Of a DNA stretch of 53,151 bases, positions 39,157 to 47,212 are shown one piece after another. The notes under the pieces are model-generated. The model was given only the letters and a program-made list of their open reading frames with translations, was not told the origin of the DNA and did not search any database. A program made the translations under genes and the position numbers. The DNA is from Eubacterium sp. (lineage in GTDB: Bacteria > Bacillota > Clostridia > Lachnospirales > Lachnospiraceae): positions 1 to 53,151 of the forward strand of contig JAAVZE010000095.1 in assembly GCA_022791495.1 (NCBI GenBank), read 5' to 3'. The number at the start of each line of letters is the position of its first letter. Position 1 is the first letter of the stretch.

Positions 39157-41548
39157 GGCTAATAAAAGAATGACAGAGAGGATATATAAAGTACCGTGTT
39201 GTGTGCAGGATACAATACCAATATCACGGATTGCTGAAAATGGTATCTTTGAACTGGAGAACAAAAAAGGTGTCCGTTTGTTTGATAAAGTATACATTTT
39301 TGAGGATATCAATTTTTCCACACAGGATGAGAGTGACAAAGACCAGACGATGGAAAAATTCAAGAAACTGCTAAACTCGATGAATGTATCTTTTAAGATC
39401 AGTATATCCAACCATTATGCCAATAACAAGAAATTGCAGGAATCAATTTTACACCGGGCAGTCAGTGATGACAAAGAACCAATCGCAAAAGAATATCATC
39501 GTTTGATCCGTGACCGGATGGAGGAAGGGAGAAATGGACTGGAGCAGTCAAAATATTTTATTATCAGCTGCCGGAAACCGGATTACGAGAGTGCCAAGAA
39601 CTATTTTAGTACTATTGAGTTTTCGATATTACAGTTTTTTCACAGCTTTGGTTCCGGATTGATACCGTTGAATGCGACGGAACGTCTTCGGGCATTGCAC
39701 GGATTTTACCGCATGGGCGAAGAGGAATCCTTTTCCTTTGAATGGAATGAATATCTGTCCATGAAGAGAGACTGGAGAAACGATATTATTAACATATCGC
39801 TTCGGGAACATAAAGAATATCTGGAGATGGAGAATGGAAAGGTGGCTTGTACGATGTTTGTAAGAAGTTATGCAAGCGGTCTTTCCGATATGTTTCTCAC
39901 GGAATTAACGAATGTACCTTTTCCTCTGATCGTAACGATGGACTGTGAGCCGATGGAAAATGATTATGCGTATAACCTGGTGATGAAAAAATACATGGGG
40001 AATGAACGAAGTATCATTCGCCAGCAGGAGGTAAAGAATAAAAACGGGGATTTTTCCAGTAATATTTCCTATGAGAAGAGACGTCAGCAAGAAGAAGCGG
40101 AAGAAATGCTCGATGGCATTCGCTCCTTTGATGAACGTCTCTTTTACGTTGGTATCACTGTTCTGATCAAAGCAGCCTCGATGGAGGAACTGGAAGAAAG
40201 GAAGGAAAAGGTTCATATCATAGGAAAAACCTACAATATGGATATCGTACCTCATTCATACAATCAAATGGATGCTATGAACACGACACTCCCTACTGGT
40301 GCCAGGTTCATTGATACCATGCGTTCTTTAACTACGGATTCTCTTTCTGTTTTTGCACCATTTAACGTGCAGGAAATTCAGGAAGAAGGCGGTTACTGCT
40401 ATGGTGTCAATGAGGTGACAAAAAATCTCATTATAGGAAACCGGAAGAAACTGAAAAACGGGAACGGTTTTGTTTTTGGCGTTCCCGGTTCCGGTAAGTC
40501 CTTCGATGAGAAAATGGAAATGGGGCAGGTACTTTGCTTTTCAGAAGATGATGTTGCTTTGATTGATCCAATGGGAGAATATCGTGGGATTGCGGAAAAC
40601 TGGGGCGGTCAGTATATCAATCTTACCCAGTCCGAAGAAAATGTCTTTTTTATCAATCCATTTCATGTCCCGGAAGTGGTTCAGGATAAAGACCGGTTTG
40701 TGGCAGAAAAAGCCGAATTTGCCTATGCCATTTGTGAGCAGGCATTGAAACCGACACCCATCAGCAGCCGGCACATTGCTGTCATTGACCGGGCGGTAAG
40801 GGATATGTATGAGAACTATTTCAATATAAAGGAAAATGGGAGTAGGAAAGAGAAGAAAAACCTTACCAGTCCAACAATTCCGATTATGCGTACCCGGATC
40901 ATGGAAGAGACGGATAACAGTTCGGCACGGGAACTGGGGGAACAACTTGAGGTGTTTGCGAATGGTACGTTGAATATCTTCTCCAGAGAACAGTCTACAT
41001 CAGAATCAAACCGCTTTACTGTGTATGGTTTGTCGGAACTGGGAAAACGGATGCGTGCTATGGCGATGCTCGTCATGCTTGAGAGTATCACAAGCCGGAT
41101 CAAATATAACCAAGCAAGCGGAGTGGCTACCTGGGTTTATATTGATGAGATTCACGAATTGTGGGATGACGAATATTCACTGTTGGCGGTGCAGAGGATG
41201 TGGAGAGAAGTCAGAAAGCGTGGAGGAATCTGTACAGGGATGACCCAGAATATCATTGATGGAACGAGAAACCGGGAAATTCAGACGATGGTATCGAACA
41301 GTGAGTTTACCACTTTGCTGGATCAGGGAGTTATGGATCGGCAGACGGTAGAACAACTCTTCGAGGTATCGGAAACACAGATTGGCTATGTGAACGGAGC
41401 GAAAAAAGGTGGCGGTTTAATCCGGTTTGGGAAAAAGATCGTGCCATTTGATAATACCGTGAAGAAAGAAAGTGAGTTATATCGTCTGTTCAATACGGAT
41501 TTCCATGAAATAGTTCAAAATTCCCATGAAACGGAGAAGCGCTTATGA
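39140..41548 (+). CDS. virB4: VirB4-like conjugative ATPase
   Basis: An 802-residue type IV secretion ATPase. The C-terminal ATPase domain carries Walker A GVPGSGKS near residue 447, then VALIDPMGEYRGI, and the Walker B/adjacent TWVYIDEIHELWDDEYS near residue 665-680, with CTGMTQNIIDGTRNREIQTM after it. The N-terminal half is the VirB4/TraC-type partner-binding domain. It energises substrate transfer and pilus biogenesis at the membrane. ATG 39140 follows AAAGGAG by about 8 bp; ATG 39122 lies within that RBS region. It overlaps the interrupted ArdC-like gene by 17 bp and the next gene by ATGA. Confidence 0.92.
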   Translation: MAKRDKANKRMTERIYKVPCCVQDTIPISRIAENGIFELENKKGVRLFDKVYIFEDINFSTQDESDKDQTMEKFKKLLNSMNVSFKISISNHYANNKKLQESILHRAVSDDKEPIAKEYHRLIRDRMEEGRNGLEQSKYFIISCRKPDYESAKNYFSTIEFSILQFFHSFGSGLIPLNATERLRALHGFYRMGEEESFSFEWNEYLSMKRDWRNDIINISLREHKEYLEMENGKVACTMFVRSYASGLSDMFLTELTNVPFPLIVTMDCEPMENDYAYNLVMKKYMGNERSIIRQQEVKNKNGDFSSNISYEKRRQQEEAEEMLDGIRSFDERLFYVGITVLIKAASMEELEERKEKVHIIGKTYNMDIVPHSYNQMDAMNTTLPTGARFIDTMRSLTTDSLSVFAPFNVQEIQEEGGYCYGVNEVTKNLIIGNRKKLKNGNGFVFGVPGSGKSFDEKMEMGQVLCFSEDDVALIDPMGEYRGIAENWGGQYINLTQSEENVFFINPFHVPEVVQDKDRFVAEKAEFAYAICEQALKPTPISSRHIAVIDRAVRDMYENYFNIKENGSRKEKKNLTSPTIPIMRTRIMEETDNSSARELGEQLEVFANGTLNIFSREQSTSESNRFTVYGLSELGKRMRAMAMLVMLESITSRIKYNQASGVATWVYIDEIHELWDDEYSLLAVQRMWREVRKRGGICTGMTQNIIDGTRNREIQTMVSNSEFTTLLDQGVMDRQTVEQLFEVSETQIGYVNGAKKGGGLIRFGKKIVPFDNTVKKESELYRLFNTDFHEIVQNSHETEKRL

Positions 41549-43350
41549 ACGGTAAAAACAGACCAGATCGGGAAAGAACTGTCCACGCAAGCGTTAAGCA
41601 AAGGAGCAGAGAACAGTATGCAGAACGGAAACAAAGATACCATGCGAAAACAAGACTGACGGAAACGGAAAAGTCCATTGTGGATCAGATGCACCCGACA
41701 GCTCGTAAACGCTTTCTGCAATTTTCCTACATAGATCAGAAACGGTTTCTGAAAAAAGCGGAACGCATACTCTTGAATATGGAAAAGAAGGAGAAGGGGA
41801 AGGCATTTACAAAAAGTAAAGTACGTTTTCGTAAGGAGAAACCGGATGAAGCTGCACGTCTGATGGAGAAGATAGAATCCCATCAGAATATGTCCGGCAG
41901 CCAGCCCCTTGTTCGAGAAAGAGTTGCTTCCGTAACTGGTGATATGGCGGTTGTCATGAATGCTCTGCTGTCGGAAGCAGATACGAGTGATAATCAGGAG
42001 GGAACATCATCTTTGGAGAGCCGGGTGTCTGGAAATGCAGCAGGGGGTTACTATTCTGTGAGACAGCACGTAAAAATGGTTCAGAAAAGATTGGACAAGT
42101 CCAACCAAAAGAAATTTTTTAGGTATAAAAGGCAGGAAGAGCAGATGCCCTGGAGAAAAAAGCTAGCAGAACAGTTTAAAGAAACTAGAAAGAAAGCTGC
42201 GGAATCTCTGAAAAAGCTATTGAGGAAGTCGGTGGAAAAACTGACCTCGGAATCTGCCTTGTTGATACTGGGAATTTTCGTATGTATTTTAGGTGCTTTT
42301 ATTGGTGTCTTTGCAATCATGATTGGTGTCATGGGCGGGGCAGGTACGGGAACGGATTCACCTACGTACCAGTGCCAGGTATCGGAGCAGACGGAGAGTT
42401 ACCGGGAGTTGGTTGAGAAGTATTGCGAGCAGTACGGAATTGAGGACTATGTGGATTTGTGTCTTGCTGTTATAGAACAGGAGAGCGGTGGAAATGGTAC
42501 GGATGTCATGCAGGCAGAGCAGTCTTACTATAATACAAAACCACCAATTGATACCGCAGAGGAAAGTATTGACTGTGGCGTTCACGAACTTAGCGACTGT
42601 CTGTCAAAAAGTGGAAGCAAGGATTCCTCGGATATTCCTCTCATATCCCTTGCCCTTCAGGGATATAACTTCGGAAACGGATATATCGACTGGGCGTTAT
42701 CGAATTACGGTGGGTATTCCGCAGAAAACGCTGTTTTGTTTTCCCGAAGGATGTGTAATAGTCTTGGTTACAGTAGTTATGGTGATGTAGATTATGTACC
42801 TCATGTATTACGCTATTATGTACCCAATATTGACACCGCTATAACAAATGAAGGAGCTGCAAACCTTATGAAAGAACTCAAGGAAAATAATGAAGCAGGC
42901 AGTTTGAAGGTGTGGAACGTAATAGGAAAAGGGGCTTCCCTTTGTGGTAAAGTTACATATGGAATGCTTGACCCTCCACGTCAGGATGATGGCAGGGATA
43001 ATCCGACGGTACTTGACTGTTCTTCATTCGTGGCATGGTGTTTCCATAAGAGCGGTTTTACCGGAATTCCCTATAGTTCTACTACCGCCACTTTTATCCA
43101 TTCCACAAAGTTTGTTACCGTGTCGGCAGATGAGTTGAAGCCAGGAGATATTGGTTTAAAAAGTGCGACAGCACCTACCGGTGGTGCAAACCATGTTGGA
43201 ATTTATTGTGGAAAGCGGAAGGATGGTACGAAGATATGGCTGCATTGTACATCCGAGAGTGGTTCGTCACTAACGGGAAACACGTCTGGTGTCATGCTAG
43301 GCTCGTACAGTAACTTTACTTATTTCCGCAGATTGAAAAAATGGAATTGA
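41545..43350 (+). CDS. Bifunctional cell-wall hydrolase of the transfer apparatus (lysozyme-like + NlpC/P60)
   Basis: A 601-residue protein. The basic N-terminus (~1-230) is cytosolic. One transmembrane helix (~235-262, ALLILGIFVCILGAFIGVFA) is followed by an extracellular lysozyme-like domain (~285-420; VDLCLAVIEQESGGNGTDVM with catalytic Glu in the EQESGG context). An NlpC/P60 domain ends the protein (~455-600; DCSSFVAWCFHKSGF with the nucleophile Cys, GDIGLK, ANHVGIYCGK with His). It opens peptidoglycan for the transfer channel, as Tn916 Orf14-type proteins do. Start codon overlaps the VirB4 stop (ATGA). Confidence 0.88.
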   Translation: MNGKNRPDRERTVHASVKQRSREQYAERKQRYHAKTRLTETEKSIVDQMHPTARKRFLQFSYIDQKRFLKKAERILLNMEKKEKGKAFTKSKVRFRKEKPDEAARLMEKIESHQNMSGSQPLVRERVASVTGDMAVVMNALLSEADTSDNQEGTSSLESRVSGNAAGGYYSVRQHVKMVQKRLDKSNQKKFFRYKRQEEQMPWRKKLAEQFKETRKKAAESLKKLLRKSVEKLTSESALLILGIFVCILGAFIGVFAIMIGVMGGAGTGTDSPTYQCQVSEQTESYRELVEKYCEQYGIEDYVDLCLAVIEQESGGNGTDVMQAEQSYYNTKPPIDTAEESIDCGVHELSDCLSKSGSKDSSDIPLISLALQGYNFGNGYIDWALSNYGGYSAENAVLFSRRMCNSLGYSSYGDVDYVPHVLRYYVPNIDTAITNEGAANLMKELKENNEAGSLKVWNVIGKGASLCGKVTYGMLDPPRQDDGRDNPTVLDCSSFVAWCFHKSGFTGIPYSSTTATFIHSTKFVTVSADELKPGDIGLKSATAPTGGANHVGIYCGKRKDGTKIWLHCTSESGSSLTGNTSGVMLGSYSNFTYFRRLKKWN

Positions 43351-43369
43351 GGAAAGGATGGTAAGAATT

Positions 43370-44074
43370 ATGTTAAAGAAAATCAGATGTTTTTACTGGA
43401 AGCAAAGAGATCAGGGAAAGGGAAGGCGGTGCATAGCAGGAGTTGTGTTACCAGCCGTCTGTTTGATTGCCCTGGCACTCTGGATGGCTTTTAGAGTACG
43501 TTATGGTGTTTACAAAGAAGAGATACCGACAGTCAGTGTCAGCGGTGGTGCTGTCACTGGTGGCTCTGTCAGTGGGACAGCAGTGTCAGAGGGAGGGGTT
43601 TCAGAACAGGTCAATCCGGAAATCACGCCTGATCTTGAATCACAGATTCCGGAAACAGAAGAGCCACGGGATTACGAACTGAATACAGACGGATTAAAAG
43701 TATTCCTCGGCTTTATGACAGATGCCTCTTATGAAACGATGGTTTCTGCCCTGAAAATAGAGTGCGAAAAAGAACAGTCAGCCTCTGTCGCAAAAATGGA
43801 GTATCAGAGAACATCTGTTAAAAGCAGTAATGTAACTTCATTTGTTTTATCGAATGTCGGCAGCGTATATCAGGTGGACTATAATTTGAAAAGTGATTCA
43901 GTGACTGTGACAAAAAGCAGTTATTCGGAAAGTGATGTTCTTTCCCTGAAAAAGGCAGAGGATAAGAAGGAGCAGGACAAGCTGAAAAAAAAGCGTGAGA
44001 AGGTAAAGAAGAAACAGACCGCTAAGAAAAAGAAAAGCAAGGCAAAAAAGAAAACGCATAAAGATGTCGGGTAA
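43370..44074 (+). CDS. Bitopic membrane protein with Ser/Gly/Val repeats and Lys-rich tail
   Basis: A 234-residue protein. N-terminal cytosolic basic segment, one transmembrane helix (~25-45, CIAGVVLPAVCLIALALWMA), an extracellular stretch with short repeats of V-S-G-G/G-A-V (VSVSGGAVTGGSVSGTAVS), a beta-rich domain, then an extraordinary Lys-rich C-terminus (KKKREKVKKKQTAKKKKSKA). ATG 43370 is chosen; ATG 43358 sits within the GGAAAGG RBS region. The topology matches VirB8-like or TcpC-like bitopic transfer proteins, but no domain confirms this. The Lys tail may bind wall polymers or DNA. Confidence 0.55.
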   Translation: MLKKIRCFYWKQRDQGKGRRCIAGVVLPAVCLIALALWMAFRVRYGVYKEEIPTVSVSGGAVTGGSVSGTAVSEGGVSEQVNPEITPDLESQIPETEEPRDYELNTDGLKVFLGFMTDASYETMVSALKIECEKEQSASVAKMEYQRTSVKSSNVTSFVLSNVGSVYQVDYNLKSDSVTVTKSSYSESDVLSLKKAEDKKEQDKLKKKREKVKKKQTAKKKKSKAKKKTHKDVG

Positions 44075-44089
44075 GGAAAGGAGACCGAT

Positions 44090-44374
44090 ATGTCAGGCAT
44101 GAATTTTAGTGAAAAGGATTTTATGGAAAAGCTGGACTGGGAATGGGAAGAGTTTTCCTGCAACGTAACCAGTTTGTCCAGGGAGAATATTTTTTCCCTG
44201 GCGGAAATGGTGGCAGATAAGAAACATATTTATGAAACACTGAAAAAAGTTTCACAGTTTTCAGCAGAACAACTACACCTTATGTATCGGATGGAACATA
44301 CGATAGATACGCTATATATCCGTCTGCCAAAGCACCATCTGGACTTGGCAGACGGAATAAAAAAGATATTGTAA
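44090..44374 (+). CDS. Small helical hypothetical protein at the end of the transfer operon
   Basis: A 94-residue all-helical cytosolic protein (MSGMNFSEKDFMEKLDWEWE to the LDLADGIKKIL end). No family recognised with confidence. AAAGGAG lies ~9 bp before ATG. It is the last gene before oriT; a perfect 12-bp inverted repeat overlaps its stop codon (44371-44402). Confidence 0.55.
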   Translation: MSGMNFSEKDFMEKLDWEWEEFSCNVTSLSRENIFSLAEMVADKKHIYETLKKVSQFSAEQLHLMYRMEHTIDTLYIRLPKHHLDLADGIKKIL

Positions 44375-44377
44375 AAT

Positions 44378-44607
44378 TACGGGGTTTTTCCGTAATTTTA
44401 CAAGGTATCAGAGGGTTTTAGGGAAACTTCCCTAACAAGACGGCATTTTGTATATACAAAATGCGTGTCTTGCCATTCACAATCAGCACAAATATAACGT
44501 ACTTTTTACGGAAAATGAGGAAAAATCCCGTAAAGATTACGGAAATAAGAAGCAAATTCCGTAAAAATACCGTAAGATAACCTTTGGATTTTCCGTAAAA
44601 AGTACGG
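44378..44607 (+). repeat. Phased TACGG/CCGTA repeat array 2, around oriT
   Basis: Nine copies of the 5-mer, same motif as at 24946-25067: TACGG 44378 with CCGTA 44390 (within a 12-bp perfect inverted repeat GTAAAATTACGG/CCGTAATTTTAC); TACGG 44507; CCGTA 44528 with TACGG 44538 (10 bp); CCGTA 44559 and 44570 (direct, 11 bp); CCGTA 44593 with TACGG 44603 (10 bp). It fills the region between the transfer operon and mobC, so the same DNA-binding protein likely acts here and at array 1. The first pair may also serve as an operon-end hairpin. Confidence 0.8.
44436..44474 (+). other. Candidate origin of transfer (oriT)
   Basis: A 22-bp perfect palindrome with arms GCATTTTGTAT/ATACAAAATGC (44443-44464), extended by CAAGAC (44436-44441) pairing with GTCTTG (44467-44472) after a small bulge, then CC. 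A stem next to GTCTTG-CC resembles MOBP nick regions of the (Y)YTG-C type; the nick is probably within or next to TCTTGC at 44468-44473. It lies just upstream of mobC and relaxase, where oriT is expected. The nick position is inference. Confidence 0.7.
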
Positions 44608-44649
44608 GAAAATCAAATAAATTATGAAATAAGGAAAGGAACTGCGTCC

Positions 44650-44982
44650 ATGAGAACGGAAAAGCGTACTGAAATATTGCTGGTTCGTCTGACAAAAAAG
44701 GAAAAGGAATCTCTTAATCAGTTGGCAAAAGAGAACGGACAAAATGTCAGTTCATATGTGAGGACAATCCTTGCACGTCCGCCGGACGTCACCAGAAAAG
44801 AATTCGAGGAAATGAGCCTTCGTCTGGTTTATGAAATAAATAAGATCGGTGTCAATATTAACCAGATAGCGAAAAAGTATAATGAATACCGTCTTACGAA
44901 GGCAAGCAGGGATGTGATGGATAGGATGAAAGAAATCCGTGAGCTGCTGAACGAAGTGATCCGTACGTTTCATTCGGACTAG
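44650..44982 (+). CDS. mobC: MobC-like relaxosome accessory protein
   Basis: A 110-residue protein. The N-terminus (TEILLVRLTKKEKESLNQLA, then NGQNVSSYVRTIL) is a ribbon-helix-helix-like DNA-binding fold; the C-terminal half (LRLVYEINKIGVNINQIAKK and DRMKEIRELLNEVIR) is the typical MobC helical region with the N-I-N-Q motif. It helps the relaxase to melt oriT. It starts ~40 bp after the last repeat in array 2 and precedes the relaxase by 14 bp. RBS AAGGAAAGGA upstream. Confidence 0.88.
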   Translation: MRTEKRTEILLVRLTKKEKESLNQLAKENGQNVSSYVRTILARPPDVTRKEFEEMSLRLVYEINKIGVNINQIAKKYNEYRLTKASRDVMDRMKEIRELLNEVIRTFHSD

Positions 44983-44996
44983 AGAAGGAGGTTCTT

Positions 44997-46340
44997 ATGT
45001 CGATCATAATTAAGATGGGACAACCCATCGGGACAGAATCCCATCTGAAACGGGCAATTGGCTATGTTATGCAGGAGTGGAAAACGGAGGGAAGGGTGTA
45101 CAGCAACAGCGGTGTGACACCAGAAGAGGTAATAGATACCTTTTTTCTCACAAAAAAAGTATACCCTTCTCATGGGAAAAGGCAAGGCTATCACTGGAAG
45201 TTTTCTTTTTCCAAAGATGAAACGATTTCCCATGACGATGCTTTGAACTTTATCAAAGAATGGGCGGAGGAATATTTGGGCGGGGGGTATGATTTTGTGG
45301 TGGCAGAACACAGCGACCGGGAACTTACCCATATGCACCTCATTTTTAATTCGGTAAAAAGAGGCGGTGGAAAATATCATTATGGAAAAGATGAATGGGA
45401 AAAGGTAATAAAGCCGCTGACAAATCGTATATGTGACAAATATCATACCGGGTATGTCAAAGAAAAAGACAAGACATTGGATTATTCCCCAGAGAAAGAC
45501 TGGAAATCGGAAATAGAAGAGACAATAGACCGATGTATCGAGGTCAGTAAATCGTATGCGGATTTTAAATCCCGGTTGCAGCGTGATTTTCATTATTCCG
45601 TTCGGGAAGGAGTATCAAAGGATTATGGTGTTTACTTATCATTAAAACCGCCAGGGAAGGGAAAAGCGGTTCGGTCGTACAGGCTGTCTCCTGGCTACAT
45701 GCCAGAAGACATTGAACGGAAGATCATGGAGTGTCTTTTAAAGCCAAAGAACGTTTTGGAGGCAAAAAGTGATAATTCCGATCACAAAATGAATACACAG
45801 CAAAGGGAGGAAAACAGAGAAATCTTTTGCGTAATATTTCGCCAGGGCAAAGATTTTTTTAGGGATGGATATTTTCGCCGGGCGTATATTCCTTATAAAA
45901 ACCTTTCTTCTTATCAGCAGTATTTTGTAAGAAGGATGTTGTCGGCAAGAAGATTGTATCACCGAACCGGGACAACGCTTAAAGAGCATGAACAAAGTGT
46001 CCGTGCCATCCATCACATGATGAACGAAGTAGGTGAACTGTATAAGCATAATATTCGTTCAGAACATAATCTGTCAGAAACAATATTTGAACTGCAGAAA
46101 CAGATTACCTTTACCGAACATCGTCTTTCCAGTGGTACGATACCAGCAGAAAGGGAAGCAGATGTGGCAGATCAGATCAAACGATGGAAAACGGAGCTGT
46201 CGGAATTAAAAAAGATGAAAAAGCAGGATGTTCCGAAAAAAAGTGAAAAGGAAATATCCGATCAGGAGATTGCAGAACTGGATCAGCAAGAATCCCTGAT
46301 TTCCAGAAAGGAGAAATCACATGACGGACGAACAAAGTAA
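44997..46340 (+). CDS. Relaxase/mobilisation nuclease (MOBP-like)
   Basis: A 447-residue transesterase that nicks oriT. Motif III is EHSDRELTHMHLIFNSV (residues ~104-120, metal-binding histidines H-x-D-x-x-x-T-H-x-H), preceded by GYHWKFSFSKDE. The likely catalytic tyrosine lies in the N-terminal part (AIGYVM, Tyr24, or the Tyr at RVYSNS). The C-terminal half is helical and may bind the T4CP. GAAGGAGG is ~6 bp upstream. The next gene begins 20 bp before its stop. Confidence 0.88.
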   Translation: MSIIIKMGQPIGTESHLKRAIGYVMQEWKTEGRVYSNSGVTPEEVIDTFFLTKKVYPSHGKRQGYHWKFSFSKDETISHDDALNFIKEWAEEYLGGGYDFVVAEHSDRELTHMHLIFNSVKRGGGKYHYGKDEWEKVIKPLTNRICDKYHTGYVKEKDKTLDYSPEKDWKSEIEETIDRCIEVSKSYADFKSRLQRDFHYSVREGVSKDYGVYLSLKPPGKGKAVRSYRLSPGYMPEDIERKIMECLLKPKNVLEAKSDNSDHKMNTQQREENREIFCVIFRQGKDFFRDGYFRRAYIPYKNLSSYQQYFVRRMLSARRLYHRTGTTLKEHEQSVRAIHHMMNEVGELYKHNIRSEHNLSETIFELQKQITFTEHRLSSGTIPAEREADVADQIKRWKTELSELKKMKKQDVPKKSEKEISDQEIAELDQQESLISRKEKSHDGRTK

Positions 46341-47209
46341 AATCTATCACCAGTTAGCAAAAAAATACCAGATTGAAAAAGGAAGCGTTGAATCTCTGTT
46401 TTTATGCCTGGGTATTTTTTATCACATGCCACTGGGACAGATCGAACAGTATATGGCAGAAATGAAAAGCATTTATAGATGTGACCTGATGAGGCTGTGT
46501 CTGCTGCTGGATATTCCGCTGGATGTTGTGCCAGAAGAACTGCCGGAGCATCCGGAAGAACTTTTAAATAGCCAGCTCACAAAAAAACAGCAGAAAAAAT
46601 TTAAGGAACTGGAAGAAAAAAGCCGGAAACTAGCGGAAAAAAAATACTGCAAACGGTGAAGAACTTGCTCTTCTAAAAGATGAAAACGCATATCTGAAGA
46701 AGGAAGTTGCACGACTGGAGAAGAATCACCAGGCATACATTGCAGAAACAGAATCTATGATGGAGAAATCCGGGCAAGATCAGATAAAGACCGAAAAGGA
46801 ACTGGAAGAAGTAAAAGCAATACTCGATGCTCTAAAAGAATCAAATCATAGATTGGAAAGCGAAAACAGTTCCCTTCAAAAATCTGTGGAATCACTGACA
46901 ACGGAGAGAGATTTTTTGAAGAATGAAAAAGAAATCCAGAATGACAAAACCAGTGATGTGAAAAAGAGATCCGACTATAGCATTTTGCGAAAGAGAATGC
47001 TCGATGGCAGAACATTTACTCCTTTGCAGTTAGAGAAGTTGGACAAGGCGGTAAAGCTTCGGATGCCGGAGGAAGAAATCTTAGCATTTGCGTCTCCTGA
47101 CATTTCACCGGCACAGATGGATAAATACATATCGTGGTGGAAACCGGATAAAACAAGAAAAGGATTGTTTGGCAAAAGGAATCATATGAGAGATAGAAAG
47201 CGAGGATGA
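46321..47209 (+). pseudogene. Coiled-coil transfer-region protein split by a frameshift at an A8 run
   Basis: Reading from ATG 46321 gives 112 residues (MTDEQSKIYHQLAKKYQIEK to AEKKYCKR) and a stop at 46659. The downstream frame, open through the stretch before ATG 46757 (NGEELALLKDENAYLKKEVA then RLEKNHQAY), continues to 47209 in the +1 frame. The switch lies at eight A in a row (46637-46644); seven would restore one ~295-residue protein with a central coiled coil (~105-210) and a helical C-terminus (RMLDGRTFTPLQLEKLDKAV). Either a homopolymer error or mutation, or programmed slippage. Function unknown; it sits between relaxase and PcfB, where accessory relaxosome proteins occur. Confidence 0.7.
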
Positions 47210-47212
47210 CGT

